Positions 26,875 to 35,469 of a stretch of 41,255 nucleotides of DNA are shown here, one piece after another (position 1 is the first letter of the stretch; each line of letters begins with the position of its first letter). A program made the position numbers and the translations under genes. Below the pieces are notes generated by a model. The model was not told the DNA's origin and ran no database searches. It saw only the letters and a list, made by a program, of their open reading frames with translations. The DNA comes from a virus: IMG/VR virus record IMGVR_UViG_3300033571_007740, positions 1 through 41,255 of that record. The stretch is one strand, 5' to 3'.

Positions 26875-27578
26875 TGCCTCTAGGTACTGGAACTATTAGG
26901 CTGTCCGAAATCATCAATGAATTTGGAGTTGGTGGGACAATACCTAACAATTTTCGCGCCTACCTTGCTTGTGGCAATTTTTTGGGTTGGAACGGCGGTG
27001 TTGCTCAACACGAGAACAACATCAAAATCCCATCATCGGGGACCATGCGATTTAGTGACTTTCGAAGCAACACAACACATGTTGTAGACAAAGACTTTGA
27101 GTCCAATAACTATACATCCTCTCAAAGTTTTTATGTTGACGGTGGGTTTGGTTTTTACGAAACCAAGGCGGGTGTATGGTCAACGACGGCATCAAATGCT
27201 TTAGGCTTGGTTTACACCGATTCGAGCGGCGGGACACTGGGCAACGTGGATTATTTGGGTAAAAGCACATACAACCTAGATTTGAATGGTCCAATTAGTT
27301 CAGTTTTTGATTATGCACAAGGCGTGGTGACAAGTGTTCCAGATACTGCCACATTCATGATGGCGGGTGATCATAGAGCCACTGGATGGGGTAATCCTTG
27401 GATTTCAATTTCCGTAACCATCGGATCTACCGTGACACTGAATCGTAGCGCCTCTTTGGTCCCGAATGGAACCTATGACAATATAAATAATATAACTTAC
27501 TGGCTGTGGACGGGAACCACGTTTGGGTTTGGAACTGTTTCGCCACAAACATTCAAGGTGCGAGTCAGAATAATATGA
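26874..27578 (+). CDS. Fibre-associated protein with phage SLSE/SG-FSDF module
   Basis: 234 residues. The first about 60 residues (TGTIRLSEIINEFG, then IPSSGTMRFSDFRS) match a common phage N-terminal module whose usual form is ISLSDVNTELG ... SGAISMSDFYG. The remainder is a Gly/Ser/Thr/aromatic-rich beta domain with strands such as YLGKSTYNLDLNG and WISISVTIGSTVTLN, a likely receptor-binding or capping sandwich. It overlaps the fibre gene before it by one base and the small gene after it by four bases. The exact ligand is unknown. Confidence 0.7.
   Translation: MPLGTGTIRLSEIINEFGVGGTIPNNFRAYLACGNFLGWNGGVAQHENNIKIPSSGTMRFSDFRSNTTHVVDKDFESNNYTSSQSFYVDGGFGFYETKAGVWSTTASNALGLVYTDSSGGTLGNVDYLGKSTYNLDLNGPISSVFDYAQGVVTSVPDTATFMMAGDHRATGWGNPWISISVTIGSTVTLNRSASLVPNGTYDNINNITYWLWTGTTFGFGTVSPQTFKVRVRII
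27482..27489 (+). promoter_or_regulatory. Perfect late-promoter box TATAAATA
   Basis: An exact match to the T4 late consensus within the 3' end of the 234-aa gene, 85 nt before the ATG at 27575. The Asn/Ile codons here (NINN) may produce it by chance, but it is the only exact plus-strand box I found near a gene start. Confidence 0.4.
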
Positions 27579-27871
27579 TTCAACATCATCTAACAATTAT
27601 TGGCGCTGGACATGACCCACAACCCGATTTGAATGATTTTCAGTTCGTCCACATCATCTATAAAATAGAAACCGTGGAACTTGACGAATCGAACAATATT
27701 ATCAGTTGGGCATCTACTGGATTAAAAGTTGCTGAGTTGCCGACTTGGAATGTCGATAGTAAAGTTTCGGGAACCGAAGTTACTAAAGAAAACTTGGAAT
27801 TGTGGCTCGCAGAAACTGTAAATTTAGAAGAATTAAAGGCTGACAACGTAAAAAACTTACAGCCTAAATAG
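27575..27871 (+). CDS. Small hypothetical protein, 98 residues
   Basis: Start ATG 27575 overlaps the previous TGA (ATGA), which is a better start than any upstream in-frame codon because those lie inside the preceding gene. The product is acidic (IGAGHDPQPDLNDFQFVHII at residues 9-28, then Glu/Leu-rich helices at the end, WLAETVNLEELKADNV). No family is recognised. Its place between two adhesin genes suggests a fibre accessory protein. Confidence 0.6.
   Translation: MIQHHLTIIGAGHDPQPDLNDFQFVHIIYKIETVELDESNNIISWASTGLKVAELPTWNVDSKVSGTEVTKENLELWLAETVNLEELKADNVKNLQPK
27864..27870 (+). promoter_or_regulatory. Candidate late promoter CTAAATA before the beta-helix gene
   Basis: The heptamer ends 24 nt before the ATG at 27895. 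A start near 27876 gives a 19-nt leader that contains TTAGGA. The layout is like that before gp25. Confidence 0.5.
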
Positions 27872-27894
27872 TTTTAATCAAATTAGGATATAAA

Positions 27895-30800
27895 ATGTCA
27901 GACGATAGAATTCTGCTAAAAAGATCTGGGATCTCGGGCGATAAACCACTTGCCGATTCCTTAGAATTGGGTGAATTGGCACTAAACTACGCCGATGCCG
28001 CAATTTATATGAAGTTGTTGGACGGCAGCATTGCTGAAGTCGGTGGCGAACCCACATCAAATAATACCATCTATGTTTCTGTGTCTGGCAGTGACTCGAA
28101 TTCGGGGAAGGAGCCAGGGCAGCCGAAGAGAACGATTCGTGCCGCATTGAATGCTGCAACACCATTCACCACGATTAAGATTTCGGCTGGGGTGTATGTT
28201 GAGAAGACGCCTTTAATTCTTCCACAGTTCACTACTATCCATGGTATTGACCAGCGTATTACAACAGTTAGACCAGAAACTCCAACCAAAGATATTTTCT
28301 GGGTCTCAAACTCTTGCTATATCACGGGGCTTGCAGTTCGCGGTCACTTGAAGCCATCACACGCCGTCGCGTTTCCTTCGAACGTTGAAATTGGAACTGC
28401 GCAGAGCGCAACTTCTCAAGCCATCGTGCTAGATAGCACCGAAGCCGTCACTGGCGTCAGTATGGATGATTACTATCGCGAGATGAGAATTACCATCGAC
28501 GGTGGTACTGGATCTGGCCAATCGCGTGGGATTGTTTCTTATAACGTAGAAACTAAAACCGCGACAGTCAATACAGCATGGACAACTGTTCCAGACAACA
28601 CTTCAACATATTACATTGATATTCCTATTTCAGCAACACCAGTTGCAAATACTGTAAGATATAGCAGCCATATTACTGCATCACCGTATCTATACAATCT
28701 AGCGTCGGTTACTGCAGATATTCCAGTATCAAACAGCACAACCAGTTTAACAATTTCAACTGGAACAAAAACGCTCACTATCGGAACTGCAATTTCCAAT
28801 ATCACGACAACGAACTACATTCGTTTGTATTATGACGCCGTAAATTTCATGGTTGGTAAGGTCATCTCCTACAACCCTGGCACTGGCCAATTAATCATAA
28901 ACGCAACCAAAGTCGTCGGTCGCGGCACATATTCAAATTGGACGGTGAAAATTGTCTGTGGTGCTGGTATGGAAATCGACGGATACAAATCTGCTGGATT
29001 ACGCAGTTTCGTGTCTGCTCAATTTACCCAATTCAATTCTGGTGGCGACGGTGTTGTGATAAGGAACATGGGATATGCCCAGTTGGTTTCTATCTACGGT
29101 ATTTGCTGTGAAGATGCATTCCTAGCCGAATCTGGCGGAACTGCATCGATGGGTAACTGTAACGTCAACTTTGGTAATCGCGGACTTGTCGCAAATGGCG
29201 TTGGACCGCTGTTGATGACTGGTAAGTCTGGCTTTGTATTCAACACAACAAAATGTGAACGTGATACGCGATTGATTGCAAATACTCTATCAGTCGATAT
29301 GTTGTTCTCTGGAAATTCGCAGTCAACATTTGCTGGTATTCAGTATTGGAACCAAGATGTCATTGACAGTATTCCACAGACGCAACTTGTACCAACAATT
29401 GCCACATTCAATTACTTAGAAACGCTGGTTACGAAGGTTGTTCAGCGCGACACTAGCGGAACTCGTTATCAGAGCGCAGTTTCACAAAACACCACCGCCG
29501 CTGGATCCGCAACCTTCATTGAAGCAAACATGGTGGCAAATAGCATCAACACCATTGTTCGCATATTGCAAGTTGGCACAGCAAACATAACAAACAACAT
29601 CGTGTTTAGTGGATTGACTGCTAACTCAAATCCAAACAACCAAAATGCATACACGCTGCTTCTAGCCAATAAGTCTTACATGCAAGCGGAAGCATTGGCA
29701 TTTATCGCCAATCAGTATCCAATCCTCGTCTATGACACAGAAAAGTGTTCGCGTGACGTTGGGTACATTACAGACAGCATTAGTTTTGATCTGAAGTGGG
29801 GTGGTAATAAGCAAGCAATTCAATCTGGTGTCTACTACTACGGATACACTGAAATAAGTGCCGTGGGTGATGAAGCACCGCAAACTGTAGCAGCATATCA
29901 GCACATCAAGTCGTTGGCTTCTTACATTTTAAGAGGCGTAGCAGTTCCTACAGAATTGCGATATCAAGTCGCGGTATCTCAGAGCAACGTTTCTCAGATA
30001 CCATCAACGACAACTGAAGTGGCTTCTGTTAATACCAATATTGACTTGATCACGAGCATCATTACAAATGGCCCGAACGTAGCGCCAGCACCATCTCCAG
30101 TTGGATTGACTTCAAATACAAACACTAATGCACAAAATGCAGCAGCGCAGTTGTATTGGAACTCAAACTTCATCGCAAAAGAAGTCATAGCATATCTTGA
30201 AACTGTATATGGTGCTAATAACCAAACTGGCTTCGAGGTTAAGGTCAGTTCGATTTCTGCATGCACCGACCCGCGCTTCAATATTACATCCAACACAAAA
30301 CCATATCTGGGTCTTGTAATGAACATTGAAGGTGAAACCACCCTCGATGTCCAACTCGGCCCTGGCTACCAAGTCGGCGACATACTGAAAATTTCTTATG
30401 ATGGAAGTAACTACTTCATCGCCACCGTGACAAGTTGGAACGTTGATGCTGAGACTGCTGTTTTAAACATTACAAGTTCAGTTGGTTCTGGAACATATAC
30501 GAACTGGAATACAATCATCAATGGACAGACTGCTCCAAACGGAACCCCTGGAAGATTTACACAAGACATTACTCTTCCCGTTTCTGGCACATTGACTGTC
30601 GCTGGTTTAGATACGAGCCTTGTGATTCCAAAATACAGAACAATCACTGCGGCATCATCAAACGGTGACATTACAACTCTTGAACTTGATGAGCGTATCA
30701 CTGGAACTTTGACTTTGAATGGAACTTCATATCCAAATGGTCTACCAGCAAATGCAAACGTGTTCTTCTATCAGAAGTCTGCGTTGTCTGCATCGGGTCA

Positions 30801-31056
30801 GACATTTGAGTTTGTCGGATCTGGTACCTCAGTTGATGTGGCCCTTCCTCGAAACGGTGGAGACATTATTCAAGTCAACGAAACCGTTTCAAGTAATGGT
30901 GGTATTGTGTACTTCACTTCAACAGACCAGTTCGGTAACTTTAGAATTGGTGAAGATCTAACCATCAACTTCAACACGGGAACTCTGTCGGGTAGAACGT
31001 TTACTCGTAGTTTGTTCGCTCAGATTACCCCATTCGTCCTTGCGCTAGACTCATAA
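27895..31056 (+). CDS. Pectin-lyase-like beta-helix virion protein
   Basis: 1053 residues. Residues 1-45 (RILLKRSGISGDKPLADSLE, then LGELALNYADAAIYMK) are a common fibre N-terminal module. From about residue 58, YVSVSGSDSNSGKEPGQPKR, then TIRAALNAA and IKISAGVYVEKTPLILP, marks the start of a right-handed parallel beta-helix. Two copies of another repeat follow, beginning TTKCERDTRLIANTLSVDML near 450 and TEKCSRDVGYITDSISFDLK near 613. The end (about 968-1053: FEFVGSGTSVDVALPRNGG, then TSTDQFGNFRIGEDLTINF) is a C-terminal module widespread in marine phages. This is a virion adhesin or fibre candidate. Enzyme activity is possible but no catalytic residues can be assigned. Confidence 0.75.
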   Translation: MSDDRILLKRSGISGDKPLADSLELGELALNYADAAIYMKLLDGSIAEVGGEPTSNNTIYVSVSGSDSNSGKEPGQPKRTIRAALNAATPFTTIKISAGVYVEKTPLILPQFTTIHGIDQRITTVRPETPTKDIFWVSNSCYITGLAVRGHLKPSHAVAFPSNVEIGTAQSATSQAIVLDSTEAVTGVSMDDYYREMRITIDGGTGSGQSRGIVSYNVETKTATVNTAWTTVPDNTSTYYIDIPISATPVANTVRYSSHITASPYLYNLASVTADIPVSNSTTSLTISTGTKTLTIGTAISNITTTNYIRLYYDAVNFMVGKVISYNPGTGQLIINATKVVGRGTYSNWTVKIVCGAGMEIDGYKSAGLRSFVSAQFTQFNSGGDGVVIRNMGYAQLVSIYGICCEDAFLAESGGTASMGNCNVNFGNRGLVANGVGPLLMTGKSGFVFNTTKCERDTRLIANTLSVDMLFSGNSQSTFAGIQYWNQDVIDSIPQTQLVPTIATFNYLETLVTKVVQRDTSGTRYQSAVSQNTTAAGSATFIEANMVANSINTIVRILQVGTANITNNIVFSGLTANSNPNNQNAYTLLLANKSYMQAEALAFIANQYPILVYDTEKCSRDVGYITDSISFDLKWGGNKQAIQSGVYYYGYTEISAVGDEAPQTVAAYQHIKSLASYILRGVAVPTELRYQVAVSQSNVSQIPSTTTEVASVNTNIDLITSIITNGPNVAPAPSPVGLTSNTNTNAQNAAAQLYWNSNFIAKEVIAYLETVYGANNQTGFEVKVSSISACTDPRFNITSNTKPYLGLVMNIEGETTLDVQLGPGYQVGDILKISYDGSNYFIATVTSWNVDAETAVLNITSSVGSGTYTNWNTIINGQTAPNGTPGRFTQDITLPVSGTLTVAGLDTSLVIPKYRTITAASSNGDITTLELDERITGTLTLNGTSYPNGLPANANVFFYQKSALSASGQTFEFVGSGTSVDVALPRNGGDIIQVNETVSSNGGIVYFTSTDQFGNFRIGEDLTINFNTGTLSGRTFTRSLFAQITPFVLALDS

Positions 31057-31059
31057 ATA
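31052..31059 (+). promoter_or_regulatory. Candidate late promoter CATAAATA
   Basis: It lies at the stop codon of the beta-helix gene. A start near 31065 would leave only about seven untranslated bases before ATG 31072, again a nearly leaderless arrangement. Confidence 0.45.
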
Positions 31060-31071
31060 TAGGTAAATAAA

Positions 31072-31407
31072 ATGGCAGTATTAGTACCACTCAATACATT
31101 TAAATCAAGCAACACCACAGTAACAACAAGTGATGTGTTGGCATATCAGGCTCCAATTGGAGTCTCGACCGTTGTTCTTTTGGCCCAGTTTGTAAATACT
31201 GGATCAACCACGGGCAACGTCAGTGCTAATCTATATCGTGCTGGTGGTAATACTGAAATTATTAAAGGAATGGAAGTTCCAGCAAATGATGCTGGTTCTT
31301 TCTTAACTGGAAGACTAGTAATCGAAGAAGGAAATCGTTTGTATGTTCGCGCTAATAACGCCAACTTTAAGTTTATTTTTTCATATCTAGAAACCGCTAA
31401 CGCTTAA
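31072..31407 (+). CDS. Small beta-sandwich virion protein
   Basis: 111 residues, beta-rich: [20 protein letters not shown], then [10 protein letters not shown], and near the end [20 protein letters not shown] followed by FIFSYLET. The pattern of a ligand-strand, a KGMEVPAND loop, then LxxEEGxxLxV is common in small phage structural proteins located among fibre genes. The precise role is unknown. It could be a decoration or a fibre-tip subunit. It starts 15 nt after the beta-helix gene. Confidence 0.6.
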   Translation: MAVLVPLNTFKSSNTTVTTSDVLAYQAPIGVSTVVLLAQFVNTGSTTGNVSANLYRAGGNTEIIKGMEVPANDAGSFLTGRLVIEEGNRLYVRANNANFKFIFSYLETANA

Positions 31408-31418
31408 GAAGTAAAACC

Positions 31419-33899
31419 ATGACTGAGATTGCAAGTGGAAAAGAAAAGGTTGTACCGTTTGATAATTTAACGGACGGTAGATATCAGTTTATGAAACTCG
31501 GCGAGGCAGAACCGAATCTCGGTGTTGCTGCTGAGGAAAACCATGTTCTTGTTTATAAGAACTCAAGTTACACGGGCACTGTTTCAACTGGTTCATCGGG
31601 TGCATCTTCATTTACCCTTACTTCGAGTACACTGCAGGGGTATATTTTTCCAGGGATGGTGGTTAGTGGGACAAACGTTGAACTTGGAACAAAAATCACA
31701 ACTATTGCATGGGATACTAATACCGTTAACATAGATAAGCCACTTATCGGTGTTATGACGGGGCTTAGTGTTAATTTTGCTTCACCTATCAATCGTCGAG
31801 TGTGGGCTAATCTAAAATCTTTGGCTACTGCGACTGGAGTTGGCGGTGGCGCTCAAGGTGCAACTGGTGCTGCGGGGCCACCAGGAGGGCCGCAAGGAAC
31901 TCAGGGTATTGCGGGAAATGCGCAAGGTGCGAATGGAACACAGGGTCCAACTGGGTCGGGATCTCAAGGAACAATCGGATCTCAAGGAACAATCGGATCT
32001 CAAGGCATCACGGGAATTCAAGGTGCACAAGGTCCATTAGGTATTGGCTCACAAGGTGCGGTTGGCGCGGGAACTCAGGGTGCAGCGGGATCTCAAGGTC
32101 CGAGTGGAACCCAAGGCGCGACTGGTGTGACTGGTGGAACTGGTCCTAGTGGCGGCACTGGTCCTCAAGGTGCAACTGGTCCAACTGGTCCCGCTGGTGC
32201 AACGGGTACAACGGGTGGCACGGGTCCAACGGGAACACCTGGCACACAGGGCGCAACTGGCACACAGGGCGCGACTGGCACACAGGGTCCGATTGGTGTT
32301 GGAACGACTGGACCGAGCGGCTCACCTGGCACGATTGGCACACAGGGCGCGACTGGCACTCAAGGTCTAGTTGGCGCTCAGGGTGCAACTGGCGCTGGCT
32401 CCCCTGGCCCAACAGGCGCAACAGGCCCCACAGGCCCTAGCGGCACAGGTCCAACTGGTCCAATAGGCCCCATCGGCATACAGGGTCCAACTGGATCAAC
32501 TGGCCCCACAGGCCCTGGTGGCACTGGTCCAACTGGTCCAATAGGCCCCATCGGCATACAGGGTCCAACTGGATCAACAGGCCCCACAGGCCCTGGCGGC
32601 ACTGGTCCCTCTGGCCCCAATGGCCCCCCTGGACCAACTGGTAACATCGGTCTACAAGGCCCTACAGGCCCTAGCGGCACTGGCCCCGCTGGCCCCCCTG
32701 GCCCCCCTGGCACCATCGGATTGCAAGGACCAACGGGTTCAACGGGTCCAAGTGGTGGCAGCGGCGGCACAGGCCCAACTGGTCCAGCGGGTCCAACTGG
32801 TCCCGTCGGTCCTTCTGGCACCATCGGCTTGCAGGGACCAACGGGTCCAAGTGGTGGCAGCGGCGGCACAGGCCCAACTGGTCCAGCGGGTCCAACTGGT
32901 CCCGTCGGTCCTCCTGGCACCATCGGCTTGCAGGGACCAACGGGTCCAACTGGTGGCAGCGGCGGCACTGGTCCCTTTGGTCCAACGGGTCCAACTGGTC
33001 CCGTCGGTCCTCCTGGCACCATCGGCTTGCAGGGACCAACGGGTCCAACTGGTGGCAGCGGCGGCAGCGGTCCTCCTGGCCCAACGGGTCCAACTGGTCC
33101 AGCGGGTTCTCTAGGATATACGCCTATAGAACAAGGATTCTGCGGCAATACAATTCGTATTGGTTGGATGGATTGTCCAGCGCACGGCAGCACGGCGAGA
33201 CTCGGCGTTCAGGTCGATGGCACCAGTTTCGGTTCAACGTGGCCAATCAGTATTGATGGTAATGCGGGCAGTGTCGGTGGATCTTCGCTTTCTACAGTGT
33301 TGTCTTCTGTATCGTTCCCGAATCTAACGAATAAGGGCAGCGGTACTGGAGATTACATTACCAGTGGAACTTTCCGCGCTCCAATATTCTACGATAGCAA
33401 TGACACATCATTCTATGTTGATGGTAATAGTGCTGCGGGACAAACCGTTCTAAACACAGTCTACATTAACTCACTCGGAGTAGGTACTGGAGCATCGGGT
33501 ACAACTGGCGAAATTCGAGCAACAAACAACATCACAGCCTATTACTCAGACATTAGATTGAAGACTGTTAGGGGCAGAATTGATAAGGCATTAGAAAAAT
33601 TGATGTGCCTAAATGGTTACTACTATGTCGAGAATGATGTTGCTAAGAAGTTTGGATACAACAGCACCGAAGAAAAGGTTGGTGTTTCGGCTCAAGAAGT
33701 GGAAGCAGTTCTACCTCATGTCGTTACACGCGCTCCATTCGACATCGCAGTAGATGACGATGGCGTTGAGTACTCGAAGTCTGGTGAGAATTACAAGACC
33801 GTCCATTACGATAAACTTATACCATTGTTGATTGAAGCAATTAAAGAGCAACAGACTCAAATTGAAGAATTGAAAACTTTACTAACAAAGAGAGGTTGA
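31419..33899 (+). CDS. Long collagen-like tail fibre with S74 chaperone end
   Basis: 826 residues. Residues 1-140 are the attachment domain ([20 protein letters not shown], then strands up to [15 protein letters not shown]). Residues about 142-566 are Gly-X-Y collagen-like, with internal 26- and 33-36-residue periods. After this comes a beta domain (about 567-705; [20 protein letters not shown], then [13 protein letters not shown]). The S74 chaperone begins with SDIRLK at S710, then [28 protein letters not shown] and a terminal coiled coil. Self-cleavage would remove 117 residues. The collagen region is much more GC-rich than its surroundings, which reflects the Gly/Pro codons rather than transfer. 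It is a probable long side fibre or receptor-binding rod. Confidence 0.85.
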   Translation: MTEIASGKEKVVPFDNLTDGRYQFMKLGEAEPNLGVAAEENHVLVYKNSSYTGTVSTGSSGASSFTLTSSTLQGYIFPGMVVSGTNVELGTKITTIAWDTNTVNIDKPLIGVMTGLSVNFASPINRRVWANLKSLATATGVGGGAQGATGAAGPPGGPQGTQGIAGNAQGANGTQGPTGSGSQGTIGSQGTIGSQGITGIQGAQGPLGIGSQGAVGAGTQGAAGSQGPSGTQGATGVTGGTGPSGGTGPQGATGPTGPAGATGTTGGTGPTGTPGTQGATGTQGATGTQGPIGVGTTGPSGSPGTIGTQGATGTQGLVGAQGATGAGSPGPTGATGPTGPSGTGPTGPIGPIGIQGPTGSTGPTGPGGTGPTGPIGPIGIQGPTGSTGPTGPGGTGPSGPNGPPGPTGNIGLQGPTGPSGTGPAGPPGPPGTIGLQGPTGSTGPSGGSGGTGPTGPAGPTGPVGPSGTIGLQGPTGPSGGSGGTGPTGPAGPTGPVGPPGTIGLQGPTGPTGGSGGTGPFGPTGPTGPVGPPGTIGLQGPTGPTGGSGGSGPPGPTGPTGPAGSLGYTPIEQGFCGNTIRIGWMDCPAHGSTARLGVQVDGTSFGSTWPISIDGNAGSVGGSSLSTVLSSVSFPNLTNKGSGTGDYITSGTFRAPIFYDSNDTSFYVDGNSAAGQTVLNTVYINSLGVGTGASGTTGEIRATNNITAYYSDIRLKTVRGRIDKALEKLMCLNGYYYVENDVAKKFGYNSTEEKVGVSAQEVEAVLPHVVTRAPFDIAVDDDGVEYSKSGENYKTVHYDKLIPLLIEAIKEQQTQIEELKTLLTKRG
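32471..32626 (+). repeat. 78-nt direct repeat in the collagen region
   Basis: Two nearly identical adjacent copies, the second starting 78 nt (26 codons) after the first, encoding [20 protein letters not shown] plus the linking triplets. The second copy diverges toward its end. Confidence 0.75.
32711..33115 (+). repeat. 99/108-nt tandem repeat, four copies, in the collagen region
   Basis: The anchor CACCATCGG occurs at 32711, 32819, 32918 and 33017, giving spacings of 108, 99 and 99 nt (36, 33 and 33 codons). The unit encodes [20 protein letters not shown] and similar. The 9-nt difference is one extra Gly-X-Y triplet. The copies are almost identical at the nucleotide level. Confidence 0.85.
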
Positions 33900-33901
33900 T
33901 T

Positions 33902-34234
33902 ATGGCAGTCAGTTACGCTTGGGAAGTGATTCAAATGAAAAAGGTGACTACTGATGATAAGTCAGATGTAGTTATCGGTGTTAGATGGACTTGCACTGGC
34001 ACGGATGAAAATGGAACGACTGGCGTTTTCTTTGGCGCAACACCATTCAATCCATCAAAGATAGATCAATCGCAGTTTGTTTCTTATGAGACTCTTACTG
34101 AAGAGACTGTATTAGGCTGGGTCAAGTCGATTGTCGTGGATCACTATTGGCGGCATGTCAAAGAACAGATTGAGAAACAAATCAGGGACAAAAATAGTCC
34201 ACATGAAGAAGTGACCGAATTTCCTTGGAGTTGA
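33902..34234 (+). CDS. Small conserved fibre-region protein, 110 residues
   Basis: I take ATG 33902, with AGAGG upstream, rather than the in-frame TTG six bases earlier. The product (VSYAWEVIQMKKVTTDDKSD, then VIGVRWTCTGTDENGTTGVF and FGATPF, ending in TEETVLGWVKSIV and EFPWS) follows a pattern common in small proteins of marine phage tail regions. In those, a beta-sheet half is followed by a helix carrying WVKxxVVDxYxxHV and a final xxPW. The function is unknown. It may be a fibre assembly helper or a small adhesin subunit. Confidence 0.65.
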   Translation: MAVSYAWEVIQMKKVTTDDKSDVVIGVRWTCTGTDENGTTGVFFGATPFNPSKIDQSQFVSYETLTEETVLGWVKSIVVDHYWRHVKEQIEKQIRDKNSPHEEVTEFPWS

Positions 34235-34237
34235 TAG

Positions 34238-34876
34238 ATGCCGACACCAGCGTCAACCAGTATGAGTGATATCAACAATCATATTGGTTCGAGTAGAAAC
34301 AATTTAAATGATGGGTATGTGAGAAATCTTGCTAGTCGAAGTAGCGGATCCATCTCATTTGCCCAATGCCGCTGGGGAATTCAATTTCCAGCATACAAAG
34401 GTATTGATGGATCCGCTGTTGCAGATTATTCAACGAATGGAAACATATCATATACAGCATCTCACACTTTTCCCGCTTTTTGGCAAAATTCTCAGAACTA
34501 CGCTGAAGTTGCTATATATTACAACTTAAAGTCAGATGGTACAGCAACTATCGTCAAAGGTAATTCACAAACTGGAAATTTTACTGCCGCTTCTTGGACT
34601 TGGCTGCAATCTGGATCGAACAGTCAATATTACGCTCAAGTAAATATTTCTTCTGGGTCTTTACACAACAGTAGTTCTGCTACTGGGACTGATTTGATCC
34701 TTTCGACAACCAGATCGTGGGTGGTTCTTGCCAGAGCAGATTGGAATGGATCTGCTTGGACCCCAGATCCAGCAACCGCTGGTGCCGAGGGAACCCTTAC
34801 AATCAAAGACGAATCTTTTAACACCTTATTAGTAAGATCTTTCAGTTTTACCACTACGGTAGACGGTTTGAACTAA
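34238..34876 (+). CDS. Fibre-associated protein with SMSD/SG-ISF module
   Basis: 212 residues. The first about 50 residues (TSMSDINNHIGSSRNNLNDG, then YVRNLASRSSGSISFAQCRW) are a second version of the module found in the 234-aa gene at 26874. The rest is beta-rich with many Ser, Thr, Tyr and Trp (WTWLQSGSNSQYYAQVNISS) and ends in strands FNTLLVRSFSFTTTVDG, typical of a receptor-binding sandwich. It begins three bases after the preceding stop. The target is unknown. Confidence 0.65.
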   Translation: MPTPASTSMSDINNHIGSSRNNLNDGYVRNLASRSSGSISFAQCRWGIQFPAYKGIDGSAVADYSTNGNISYTASHTFPAFWQNSQNYAEVAIYYNLKSDGTATIVKGNSQTGNFTAASWTWLQSGSNSQYYAQVNISSGSLHNSSSATGTDLILSTTRSWVVLARADWNGSAWTPDPATAGAEGTLTIKDESFNTLLVRSFSFTTTVDGLN

Positions 34877-34906
34877 TAATTGCGGAAACCATAATTAGAG
34901 AAATCA

Positions 34907-35239
34907 ATGCCATACGCAGAATTAGTAATCGATCAAGGCGCAAATTACGAATCCCAATTAGACTTAGTTGGTGATGATGGCATGTCTATCAACCTCACGA
35001 ACTATGTCTTCACGGGACAGATTCGTAAGTCGTATTATTCAACAAGACCGACTGCAAATTTAACGATCTCCATCACCGATGCTGCAAATGGAAATGTCAT
35101 GGTGACCATGAACGCCGCAACTACAGCAAATATAAAAGCGGGTCGTTATGTCTACGATATTAAAATGAAAGATGCTGCGAATGTCGTGACTCGTATTGTG
35201 GAGGGAATCATAACAGTCACACCACAAGTCACAAAATGA
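34907..35239 (+). CDS. Small Ig-like fibre-connector protein
   Basis: 110 residues. IDQGANYESQLDLVGDDGMS, then NLTNYVFTGQIRKSY and AGRYVYDIKMKDAANVVTRI form a seven-strand Ig-like pattern like the N-terminal domain of BppU-type baseplate proteins and many phage fibre connectors. It starts 30 nt after the preceding stop, and its own stop overlaps the next start (ATGA). It probably lies between baseplate and fibre; this is inference from fold pattern and context. Confidence 0.65.
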   Translation: MPYAELVIDQGANYESQLDLVGDDGMSINLTNYVFTGQIRKSYYSTRPTANLTISITDAANGNVMVTMNAATTANIKAGRYVYDIKMKDAANVVTRIVEGIITVTPQVTK

Positions 35240-35469
35240 AGATAAAAGTTAGTCTAAAACAAAATCGAAAAACGATAATTGGATCTAATACATCTATAGG
35301 TCGAGTTTCATTCAGTAAAATCGCAAGAGTTTTAGACACCGTATCATTGGGTCAGTTACCCGATGTTAATTCTTCGGTGCAGCAGACTGGTGATACTTTA
35401 GTGTATGACTCGAATACGAATACATATATTGTCAAGACGGCGTCGAAGGTAGATGGCGGAGAGTTTTAA
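35236..35469 (+). CDS. Small fibre-associated protein, 77 residues
   Basis: A basic N-terminus (MKIKVSLKQNRKTIIGSN) is followed by LGQLPDVNSSVQQTGDTLVY and DSNTNTYIVK. The latter is the common LxDLxDVx...GxxLxYDxxTxxW/Y motif normally found inside the shafts of larger fibres. Here it is a separate gene, overlapped at both ends by its neighbours. Confidence 0.6.
   Translation: MKIKVSLKQNRKTIIGSNTSIGRVSFSKIARVLDTVSLGQLPDVNSSVQQTGDTLVYDSNTNTYIVKTASKVDGGEF

Larger units (their letters stand above)
31842..33118 (+). repeat. Collagen-like Gly-X-Y coding region, about 425 codons
   Basis: Nearly continuous Gly-X-Y. The first part uses QG and TG triplets ([15 protein letters not shown]), and the later part is Gly-Pro-rich ([16 protein letters not shown]). 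High GC and low complexity here create long false antisense and alternate-frame ORFs. Confidence 0.9.

Noticed and set aside
32146-33193. Long Pro-rich antisense ORFs and a second plus-frame ORF in the collagen region
   Set aside because: Gly-X-Y codons with high GC leave the other frames free of stops; the translations are simple repeats ([14 protein letters not shown]) without starts supported by ribosome sites.
34870-34906. Short inverted repeat TAATT/AATTA in the gap before the 110-aa gene, as a terminator
   Set aside because: The stem is only five A-T pairs with no T-run after it; too weak.
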